From assembly GCA_023410675.1 (NCBI GenBank), contig JAEYPM010000043.1, positions 1 to 59,262 of the forward strand: a stretch of 59,262 bases of DNA, read 5' to 3'. Positions 53,056-59,262 of this stretch are shown here, one piece after another. Source of the stretch: Bacillota bacterium (lineage in GTDB: Bacteria > Bacillota > Clostridia > Lachnospirales > Cellulosilyticaceae). Numbering within the stretch: position 1 is the stretch's first letter; each line of letters opens with the position of its first letter. The position numbers were made by a program, and so were the translations under genes. The notes under the pieces were generated by a model. The model was given only the letters and a program-made list of their open reading frames with translations. It was not told the origin of the DNA and did not search any database.

Positions 53056-54186
53056 ATGAAAATAATAAAAAAGGTCATAGAAGTTTTAAATCTTTTAATT
53101 GTACTAGGTGCATACATATTTATTGGTGTACGTGCTGCACAGATTAGTTTTGAAAAGGATAGCAAATATTCATTTCTGATTTTAGTTGGTTTCATGGTAT
53201 ATTCCATGGTTGCAATGCTTCTTCACATCATTCTTCATGAAGGAGGACATTTAATCGCAGGATTAGCTACTGGATATGAGTTTACCAGTTTTCGAGTAGG
53301 TTCACTAGCGTGGATTAAAGACAAAGAAGGGAAAATTCGCTTAAAAAGAATGAAAATTCAAGGTACTGATGGCCAATGCCTCTTGCGTCCACCTAAGGTA
53401 GCTATAGAAGAATGTCCCTACAAGTGGTACCATTTGTCTGGTGGGCTTATGAATATTGGATTAGGCGTAGTTTGTGTTTTTCTATATCTTTTTTTATTGC
53501 CAAAGAATTATATTACTTATGCACTATTTGAAGAATTTGGCGTGTTGGGTATTGCTATTGGTCTGGCAAACTTGATTCCTTGCAAAGCGAATGGCGTGCA
53601 AAATGATGGCTATAATCTGCTTGAAATTGGTAAGGACATCAATACAAAGAAATGTATCAACATGATCCTTGAAATAAATGCTTTGTTAACTGTGGCTGAT
53701 TCTTATGCAGATTTACCGAAGGAATTGATAGAAGAAATTAAAGCTATAGATTTTTCCAAAATGGATATTACCAATGCATCTATTGCCAATGCCCTTAATT
53801 ATCAAGCCTCAATGTATTTTGCAGAAGGGGATTATGAGAAGGCCTATCAGTTGCAAAAATGCCTTCTGGATGCACCAGGTGTCATAGAAATTATTAAATA
53901 TGAAGCAAGGTGTGAATGCCTATTTTATGAGATCGTACATGAGCAAAATAATGAAGTAATTGAAGAGCTATATGATAAGCAGCTCCAGAAGTATGTCAAA
54001 GTTACAGAAATGTATCCTTCTAGACAACGTTTATTGTATGCATATTATAAGCTTTATATGAAAGACGAGCAAAAAGCAAACGAAGCCTATGAAAAGCTAA
54101 AAAAGTTGGTAGATACCTATATGATAAAGGCAGATGCATTGTTAGAATTAGAGGTTGTAACGAAAATTAAGGCTGGAGAAATTTAA
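53056..54186 (+). CDS. M50-like membrane zinc metalloprotease with helical C-terminus
   Basis: A protein of 376 residues. The zinc-binding HEGGH (residues 61-65) lies within a hydrophobic helix (LLHIILHEGGHLIAGLATGY), and 'NLIPCKANGVQNDGYNLL' supplies the third ligand Asp as in the NPxPxxxLDG motif of site-2 proteases, though altered. Four to five TM helices fill residues 8-190. A soluble helical region (200-376) with TPR-like spacing follows. Functional partners are not visible. AAGGAG precedes the ATG. A short decayed copy of its 5' region lies at 55534. Confidence 0.82.
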   Translation: MKIIKKVIEVLNLLIVLGAYIFIGVRAAQISFEKDSKYSFLILVGFMVYSMVAMLLHIILHEGGHLIAGLATGYEFTSFRVGSLAWIKDKEGKIRLKRMKIQGTDGQCLLRPPKVAIEECPYKWYHLSGGLMNIGLGVVCVFLYLFLLPKNYITYALFEEFGVLGIAIGLANLIPCKANGVQNDGYNLLEIGKDINTKKCINMILEINALLTVADSYADLPKELIEEIKAIDFSKMDITNASIANALNYQASMYFAEGDYEKAYQLQKCLLDAPGVIEIIKYEARCECLFYEIVHEQNNEVIEELYDKQLQKYVKVTEMYPSRQRLLYAYYKLYMKDEQKANEAYEKLKKLVDTYMIKADALLELEVVTKIKAGEI

Positions 54187-54251
54187 GTTATAGGATGTAA
54201 ATATGACGCTACAACTGCTTTAAATATACAGATTGGTTGATTGGAGGAACT

Positions 54252-54839
54252 ATGAAAATAAAGAAGGTTCTAGTATTTATTGCTTTAATTACTTTGCTCT
54301 ATGTTTTATGGGTAACCATTAGTATTGTTTCTTATAGTCATATAAATGAATCAACAAAAGCAGATGCCGTGATTGTTTTAGGTGCAGGGGTATGGGGCGA
54401 TAAGCCTTCACCAGTTTTTGAGGAAAGAATCAATCATGCCATCTGGCTATATAAGCATGGATATGTTGATCAATTGATTTTTACTGGAGGAATAGGTAAG
54501 GGGAATGATTACTCAGACTCAAGTATTGCCAAAAAGTATGCAATAGAGTACTTAATACCTGAGGAAGATATTTATATTGAAGAACAATCAACGATAACTG
54601 AGGAAAATATTTTCTATGCAGCTAAAATTGTGGATGAATACAATATGTCAACAGTCATTATTGTTAGTGATCCTTTACATATGAAAAGGGCCATGCTCAT
54701 GGCAAAAGATTATGGCCTAGAGGCATATTCTTCACCTACGACAACATCAGCGTATAAGACGATGAAAAGTAAAGTTCCTTTTTTAGCGAGGGAAGTATTT
54801 TTTTACATAGGGTATAGAGCATATAGATTATTTTATTAA
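54252..54839 (+). CDS. YdcF/SanA/ElyC (DUF218) family protein
   Basis: A protein of 195 residues with one N-terminal TM helix (VLVFIALITLLYVLWVTISIV) and a DUF218 domain. Family marks are 'ADAVIVLGAGVW', 'EERINHAIWLYKHGYVDQLIFTGG', 'STITEENIFYAAKI' and 'VIIVSDPLHMKRAMLMAKDYG'. Members are involved in envelope integrity (SanA, ElyC), mechanism unclear. ATG 54252 follows GGAGG. It lies 65 bp after the protease gene on the same strand. Confidence 0.88.
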   Translation: MKIKKVLVFIALITLLYVLWVTISIVSYSHINESTKADAVIVLGAGVWGDKPSPVFEERINHAIWLYKHGYVDQLIFTGGIGKGNDYSDSSIAKKYAIEYLIPEEDIYIEEQSTITEENIFYAAKIVDEYNMSTVIIVSDPLHMKRAMLMAKDYGLEAYSSPTTTSAYKTMKSKVPFLAREVFFYIGYRAYRLFY

Positions 54840-54904
54840 TCTAAAAATGATGTTACTGCAGAGTTTAAAACAATGTTAAAGCTTTGATGATGTGAGGTGA
54901 TTTT

Positions 54905-55192
54905 GTGAAACTTGAGATGGAAAAGGTTCGCTCTGAAAAGTACTACAGTGTAGGTTATGTGCTGAGCATAGATAAATATGTATTAGCATGCGTTGTTCCA
55001 TGGATTGCTTGGTATAATAGATATTATGAAATTACTAAAGATGAATATGATTCTTTTGGATCTATCAAATTGGATGAACTTGCACAGTTATTATATGAAC
55101 AGGAGATACAAACTACACGTTTTCTTTGTTCTGATAAGAATGAAGAGAATACGGCTGAACAACTTAAGTTAAGGAAGCAATCAAAAGGGTAA
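54905..55192 (+). CDS. Hypothetical 95-residue protein
   Basis: A small, soluble protein (pattern YYSVGYVLSIDKYVLACVVPWIAWYNRYYEIT then an acidic helical tail). GAGGTGA precedes GTG 54905. The central 'YNRYYEITKDEYD' and a strand-rich start recall immunity proteins or small phage proteins, but I cannot assign it. It follows the YdcF gene by 65 bp. Confidence 0.55.
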   Translation: MKLEMEKVRSEKYYSVGYVLSIDKYVLACVVPWIAWYNRYYEITKDEYDSFGSIKLDELAQLLYEQEIQTTRFLCSDKNEENTAEQLKLRKQSKG

Positions 55193-55470
55193 ATCATAGA
55201 ACAATAACAATCTAATTCACAAGCAAAAGATGGTACAAATTGTGGCAGTTATTCATATTCTAAACTATATAATTGAGTTGGAGATGATATAATTTGTCTA
55301 CAGTTACAACATTACAGAATATTGAAGATTGTGCTATTTCCAGAACTTCAATTTGTTGCTGGAGAAATCACGCATCAAGTTATTTCAGAAAGAACTTAAT
55401 GGATTTCTTTTTGTAGCTACTAACTACCTATTAAAGAGTATTTTAGTTAAATAAGTGAACAGAGGTTTAT
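55193..55470. other. Gene-free stretch
   Basis: 278 bases with no start-bearing frame worth reporting. A 26-codon frame near 55325 (LKIVLFPELQFVAGEITHQV) is protein-like, but too short to interpret. The strong hairpin at 55471 follows. Confidence 0.3.
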
Positions 55471-55523
55471 TAAAGAGCAAAAAGATATGGTGGTTATAGG
55501 GCACCATATCTTTTTGCTCTTTA
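55471..55523. terminator. Perfect 22-bp hairpin, bidirectional terminator
   Basis: Arms 55471-55492 and 55502-55523 match exactly over 22 bp around a 9-nt loop. Runs of A and T at the stem base allow action on both strands. No gene ends directly before it now. Confidence 0.75.
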
Positions 55524-55533
55524 AATTTAAATT

Positions 55534-55765
55534 ATAAGAATATAAAGAAATCCTTTTACAATATAATAAGACAAATGATATGATATTTGTGATGCTGATT
55601 TATATCATTCTTCATGAAACTGAACATTTAATTGCTGGATTAGCTACTGAACAAGAAGTAATAGATGCGGTAGTGATAGTAGTTTACTTTGGAGAGATAT
55701 TAGGTAAACAAGATATTTATTTGATGTATGTGAATGTTCATTCTGCTCATATGAACAAAATATAG
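55534..55765 (+). pseudogene. Decayed partial duplicate of the M50-like protease gene
   Basis: The peptide YIILHETEHLIAGLATEQE (from 55603) aligns with HIILHEGGHLIAGLATGYE of the intact protease. The DNA in front (AAATCCTTTTACAATATAAT ... ATGATATGATATTTGTGATG) also aligns with the DNA before that gene (52930-52983). HEGGH has become HETEH, most of the first helix is lost, and the frame ends soon after. It arose by duplication with deletion. Confidence 0.7.
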
Positions 55766-55830
55766 AAAAAGGATTTTGCGTATATTGCGATTCAGAACAA
55801 GAAGAAAGTTAGAAAAGGGGGATGTCAATA

Positions 55831-56922
55831 ATGAGAAAACTAGCAAGTATTAAAACTATATCAGATTTAATTCCTATTGAGAATAAAGACAGAATTGAGT
55901 TAGCAATCATTGATGGTTGGCAAGTAATTGTTAAGAAAGGGGAATATCAAAAAGGAGATAAAACTGTTTTTGTTGAGATTGACTCTGTATTACCTAATAA
56001 GCCAGAATTTGAATTCCTTAGTAAGAACGAATTTCGTATTAAGACTATGAAGATGTCAGGGGTTCTATCACAGGGAATATGTTTCCCACTATCTATACTT
56101 CCACAAGATAGAGAATACGAAGTCGACCAGGATGTAACATCTATTATTGGAATAAAGCAATATGAACAGACTATAGACACAGATCCGACAACTACAAAAG
56201 AACTTGACGAAAAATACCAAAGACCGATATATCAATTTCTCTTTAAGTTTGAGTGGATTAGAAAACTTCTTCTATCTAACAAACAGACTGAGGAATTTCC
56301 TTCGTTCATCTCTAAGACTGACGAGATAAGAATACAGAATATTCCTCACATTATGAGCAATAAAGATATAAAGTATATTGTTCGTGAGAAAATAGATGGA
56401 CAAAGTGGTACGTTTTTCCTAAAGAGAATGAGAAAGAAGTATTTTTGGCAAAGAGATAGCTTTGACTTCGGCGTTTGTTCAAGAAATCTTCGCCTATGGG
56501 ACGAAACAGATTCTAGCTATTGGTTTGTGGCTAAGAAATACAGCATCAAAATGGTTCTAATGTCTCTAATTGGAGATCATGATTTTGTGGCAATCCAAGG
56601 AGAATGTGTTGCCCCTAATGTTCAAGGAAATAAGTATGGAGTGACTGAGCCTGACTTATATGCATTTAATTTGATATATCCCACTGGAAACGTTCTATGT
56701 ATAGAAGGAGAAAATATTTTGAAGGAGTATGGGATCAAGTGGTGCCCTCTTGTTTGTGAAAACTATACGCTCCCCGACTCTGTAAATGAACTTTTAGAGT
56801 ATGCAACAGGAAAATCTGCTTTGAAAGATACGCTTCGAGAAGGCGTCGTGTTGAGAAATTATGAAAAAGCAATTTCTTTTAAGGCAGTTAGTCCAAATTT
56901 CCTACTAAAACATAATGAATAA
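55831..56922 (+). CDS. RNA ligase, Rnl5 (DraRnl)-type with N-terminal OB domain
   Basis: An RNA ligase of 363 residues. The N-terminal ~100 residues form an OB-like module (GWQVIVKKGEYQKGDKTVFVEID), typical for the DRB0094 clade. The nucleotidyltransferase domain has motif I KIDG (Lys187), motif III-like 'DFGVCSRNLRLW', a motif IIIa/IV-like 'EGVVLR', and motif V 'ISFKAVSPNFLLK'. Such enzymes adenylylate themselves with ATP and seal 3'-OH/5'-phosphate nicks. An AAGGGGG at 55814-55821 suits ATG 55831 better than ATG 55822. No helicase, kinase or toxin gene is beside it. Confidence 0.9.
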   Translation: MRKLASIKTISDLIPIENKDRIELAIIDGWQVIVKKGEYQKGDKTVFVEIDSVLPNKPEFEFLSKNEFRIKTMKMSGVLSQGICFPLSILPQDREYEVDQDVTSIIGIKQYEQTIDTDPTTTKELDEKYQRPIYQFLFKFEWIRKLLLSNKQTEEFPSFISKTDEIRIQNIPHIMSNKDIKYIVREKIDGQSGTFFLKRMRKKYFWQRDSFDFGVCSRNLRLWDETDSSYWFVAKKYSIKMVLMSLIGDHDFVAIQGECVAPNVQGNKYGVTEPDLYAFNLIYPTGNVLCIEGENILKEYGIKWCPLVCENYTLPDSVNELLEYATGKSALKDTLREGVVLRNYEKAISFKAVSPNFLLKHNE

Positions 56923-57076
56923 AGAAGGAGATAAAGTTAGTGGAAGCTTGGGTTTAATAGGGGAGCAAGGAATACTTTTGTGAGAAGTAATTGTTAGACG
57001 TTACGACATTAGCTCGTTTGCCCAACAGATATTGTCTGATCATTTTAAAAGTGAAGCGAAGGAGGAAGAATATGAG

Positions 57077-57220
57077 ATGATATTACTGTCTGTTAAGAAG
57101 ACAGATAAAAAATACTTAGTTTTTATATCTCTAACAATTTTTTGTTGGGGATATTTTTATGCTACTTTATTTTGTAATACATTTTCCTTTTTTATTTTCC
57201 ACCTTTTTGTTCGATTGTAG
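57077..57220 (+). CDS. Possible 47-residue membrane peptide
   Basis: AAGGAGG (57059-57065) precedes ATG 57077 by 11 nt. The frame is open from 56984 but has no earlier good start. The peptide has one long or two short hydrophobic segments (YLVFISLTIFCWGYFYATLF; CNTFSFFIFHLFV). It could be a small membrane protein or a relic; I have no family. Confidence 0.3.
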   Translation: MILLSVKKTDKKYLVFISLTIFCWGYFYATLFCNTFSFFIFHLFVRL

Positions 57221-57302
57221 GATTTATATAACCTTCTTTTAGAGATAATATTAATACATAGAGGCGAGGCTTAAAAAATTCAACTTAAGGAGGACGAGCT
57301 CT

Positions 57303-58391
57303 ATGAGATTTAATAAACGATGGTTGACAGTTATGTTAGCAGGAGTAATGGCATTATCCATGGCTGGATGTTCAGGTTCAAAAACAGAAACACCTAACGA
57401 ACAATCACAAGTTCAAACACAGGCTCAGGAAAATAACACGGAAGAAGAAAATGTATTAATAGTATATACAGCAAGAAGCGAAGAATTAAATAAAGCGGTG
57501 ATTGCTGAATTTGAAAGAGAAACAGGAATAAAAGTGGAATTAGTTACAGCAGGTACAGGAGAACTCCTTAAACGTGCAGAATCAGAAAAAGAAAACCCAC
57601 TAGGCGATATTTTCTGGGTAGCAGACCGCACGATGCTTGCTTCATCTGAGGACTTGTTCATGCAATATGTTTCAAAAGAAGATGAAAATATGATAACTGG
57701 ATTCCAGAATACAACTGGCTATTTCTCACCAGCTTTTTCAGATCCTCCAGTTCTAATTGTTAATAAAGATTTAAAGGGTGACATGGAAATCAATGGTTTT
57801 GAGGATTTATTAAATCCAGAGTTAAAAGGCAAGATTGCTTTTGGTGATCCTGTGAACTCTAGCTCAGCATTTCAGTCTTTAGTGGCTATGCTATATGCGA
57901 TGGGTGATAACAATGATCCAATGTCAGATAGTGCATGGAACTATGTAGATCAATTTATTAAGAATCTTGATGGCAAAATGAGTAATAGCTCTAGCCAAGT
58001 ATATAAAGGTGTAGCAGAAGGAGAATATGTTGTAGGACTTACTTGGGAAGACCCAGCGGCTAAATATGTAAAAGAAGGTGCTAATGTTGAAGTAGTATTC
58101 CCAGAAGAAGGAACTATTTTCCCAGGTGAATCTGTGCAGATTTTGAAGAATTGCATGCATCCAGAAAATGCAAAGAAATTTGTAGACTTCATGTTATCTG
58201 AAAAAGTTCAAAATAATGTAGGATCTGAACTCACAGTTCGTCCTCTTAGAAAAGATGCAACACTAGCAGATTATATGACACCACAGGCTAATATTAAATT
58301 ATTTAATAACTATGATGAAGGATGGGTTTCTGCAAATAAATTAGACATTACAAGCAAATTTAGTGAGCACCTAGAATCATCCATGGATTGA
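57303..58391 (+). CDS. ABC transporter substrate-binding lipoprotein, FbpA-like
   Basis: A solute-binding protein of 362 residues. Lipobox MAGC (Cys23) after a basic start; then a Ser/Gln/Glu-rich linker; then a type II periplasmic-binding fold (ENVLIVYTARSEELNKAVIAEF ... GIKVELVTAGTGELLKRAESEKENP). The family includes iron(III) and 2-aminoethylphosphonate binders. I cannot see a decisive iron ligand pair, so the substrate is open. AAGGAGG precedes the ATG. An ATPase gene follows after a stem-loop at 58424. Confidence 0.9.
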   Translation: MRFNKRWLTVMLAGVMALSMAGCSGSKTETPNEQSQVQTQAQENNTEEENVLIVYTARSEELNKAVIAEFERETGIKVELVTAGTGELLKRAESEKENPLGDIFWVADRTMLASSEDLFMQYVSKEDENMITGFQNTTGYFSPAFSDPPVLIVNKDLKGDMEINGFEDLLNPELKGKIAFGDPVNSSSAFQSLVAMLYAMGDNNDPMSDSAWNYVDQFIKNLDGKMSNSSSQVYKGVAEGEYVVGLTWEDPAAKYVKEGANVEVVFPEEGTIFPGESVQILKNCMHPENAKKFVDFMLSEKVQNNVGSELTVRPLRKDATLADYMTPQANIKLFNNYDEGWVSANKLDITSKFSEHLESSMD

Positions 58392-58423
58392 TCCCCCATT
58401 AAATAAAAAATAGATTTTGAAAC

Positions 58424-58484
58424 AGGGCCGCTTTAAGAATGCCATATCGAGAAGAAAAATCGAATGACAAACAAAAGTGGCCCT
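58424..58484 (+). terminator. Stem-loop between binding-protein and ATPase genes
   Basis: AGGGCCGCTTT (58424-58434) pairs with AAAGTGGCCCT (58474-58484), one G-U. Without a T-run it would act as a partial stop or RNA stabiliser that keeps the binding protein in excess, as is usual for such operons. Confidence 0.5.
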
Positions 58485-58521
58485 AAGTATTTAAGTACTT
58501 TATAAAAGGAGAGGGCAAATA

Positions 58522-58785
58522 ATGAGCGTAGCAATTAATATAAACAATGTTGTAAAGTGTTTTGGGAAAGACACAGTAATCAATGGACTATCATTAGATA
58601 TTAAACCAGGAGAATTTTTTACATTACTTGGACCCTCTGGTTGTGGAAAGACCACACTCCTTCGTATGATTATTGGATTTAATTCCATTGAAGGTGGAGA
58701 GATTAAGGTGGATGGGAAAGTAATCAATGATATTCCTACGAATAAGAGAAATATGGGTATGGTCTTTCAAAACTATGCGATATGA
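58522..58785 (+). pseudogene. ABC transporter ATPase (FbpC/PotA-type), cut by an IS
   Basis: The first 85 residues are perfect for this family: Walker A LLGPSGCGKTT (about 38-48) and the Q-loop MGMVFQNYA. After 'NYA', where family members go on with LFPHM, a TGA arises at the junction with the IS that starts near 58783. The signature motif and Walker B are missing, or lie past the IS beyond the window. Without them the transporter cannot hydrolyse ATP. SD GGAGAGGG precedes ATG 58522. Confidence 0.9.
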
Positions 58786-58861
58786 ACTGATATAATAAAG
58801 TTGTAACACCATAGTAGAAATAGATTGTATAATTATTTCAAAGACTAAGGAGTTAAAACAC

Positions 58862-59149
58862 ATGCAAAAGAAAATATATGAAAAGACTTTAAAAGATAAG
58901 ATAATACGCTTACACCTAGAAGAAGGACGTACGATTAATAGCCTTAACAAAGAATACCAATTGGGTTCAGGAACTCTTAATAAATGGCTTAAAGCTTACC
59001 GTGAAGAATGTGCGACTAATCCTGAAAAAGAGGTTGAGAAAGATATTTATAAAGAAAATCTTTCCTTACGTAAAGAACTTGAAGAACTTAAAAAGGAGAA
59101 CCTCTTCCTAAAAAAGGCGGCAGCCTTCTTCGACAAAGAAATCGACTAG
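58862..59149 (+). CDS. IS3-family transposase OrfA
   Basis: A protein of 95 residues with an HTH_28-like domain (KDKIIRLHLEEGRTINSLNK ... GSGTLNKWLKAY) and a leucine-zipper-like helix (LSLRKELEELKKENLFLKKA). The A6G slippery sequence (CTA AAA AAG) at 59110-59116 lies in frame near its end, the classical -1 frameshift site of IS3 elements. AAGGAG precedes the ATG. Confidence 0.92.
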   Translation: MQKKIYEKTLKDKIIRLHLEEGRTINSLNKEYQLGSGTLNKWLKAYREECATNPEKEVEKDIYKENLSLRKELEELKKENLFLKKAAAFFDKEID

Positions 59150-59262
59150 AAATCTATCAGTTTATCCAGAAAAATCATCCCGAATTTGGTGTAAGATGGC
59201 TTCTAAGAAAATTCAACTTATCCCCTAATGCCTACTATAACTTTCTAAAAAACAGAAAGTCT
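59149..59262 (+). CDS. IS3-family transposase OrfB, start only
   Basis: In the -1 frame relative to OrfA the sequence reads EIYQFIQKNHPEFGVRWLLR, then KFNLSPNAYYNFLKNRKS to the window end. This is the HTH_21-like start of OrfB. It would be made as an OrfAB fusion by frameshifting at 59110-59116. The DDE core lies outside the window. Confidence 0.85.

Larger units (their letters stand above)
58783..59262 (+). mobile_element. IS3-family insertion sequence, left part
   Basis: The break inside the ATPase gene is at about 58783, where the sequence becomes TGAACTGATATAATAAAG, a plausible IS end starting with TG. OrfA and the first part of OrfB follow in order. The right end is outside the window. 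It belongs to a different subgroup from the IS at 7845, since OrfA sequences differ. Confidence 0.85.

Overview
The window reads as AT-rich chromosomal DNA from a strictly anaerobic, low-GC Firmicute of class Clostridia. The evidence is strong AGGAGG-type ribosome binding sites, S-layer (SLH) anchoring, a T-box leader, a flavodiiron protein with hemerythrin and a rubredoxin-reductase-like enzyme, EFR1-type ferredoxin, and many chemotaxis and c-di-GMP genes. A Lachnospiraceae/Cellulosilyticum-like host would fit, but I cannot prove the genus from sequence alone. I see no tRNA, rRNA, CRISPR array or phage structural module.

Layout. 1-5.7 kb: a minus-strand gene running off the left edge, an MpsC/DUF2294 gene, purE-purC, a DUF4914 P-loop protein with a 12-TM permease, and a ParM C-terminal relic. 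5.8-9.1 kb: a group II intron with its reverse transcriptase, then an IS3-family element whose transposase seems to have lost a catalytic Asp. 9.1-13.7 kb: a complete arsenic operon (arsR-arsD-arsA-DUF2703-acr3-arsC) behind a clear promoter/operator. 13.7-21.5 kb: an SLH-anchored GH18 glycosidase, relics of IS21-like ends and of REP/RAYT elements, an alpha/beta hydrolase, and a chemoreceptor. 21.5-26.1 kb: an oxygen-handling group (flavodiiron protein, bacteriohemerythrin, CheX-like protein, NADH:rubredoxin-reductase-like flavoprotein). 26.2-33 kb: a lipoprotein, a TetR-hydrolase pair, a glycosyltransferase-PadR pair under a near-perfect 47-bp palindrome, a sirtuin, an EamA protein and an Spx/ArsC-like protein. 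33-37 kb: a T-box in front of a broken leuA, a DODA-type dioxygenase, and a macro-domain / tiny Cys-rich protein / VWA cluster. 37-41.5 kb: a GGDEF and an EAL protein. 41.6-50 kb: AraC-type relics, a MarR-MATE operon, a lipoprotein with a membrane J-domain protein, a second chemoreceptor and a flavodoxin-ferredoxin protein. 50-57 kb: a QueD-like protein, a DUF3089-GDPD exported fusion, an M50-like peptidase with a decayed second copy, a YdcF protein and an Rnl5-type RNA ligase. 57.3 kb to the end: a ferric-type ABC transporter whose ATPase gene is cut by an IS3 element running off the right edge.

The most striking property is the density of broken genes beside intact operons. Three genes have large internal deletions with a frame change (leuA, macro-domain gene, one AraC-GyrI), one AraC-GyrI is deleted in frame, two genes carry single nonsense codons, one transporter gene is cut by an IS, and there are several partial duplicates and mobile-element relics. 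The least familiar unit is the macro-domain / 38-residue Cys-rich / VWA cluster at 35.3-37.0 kb. Functions are inferred from motifs read by eye; no database search was run.
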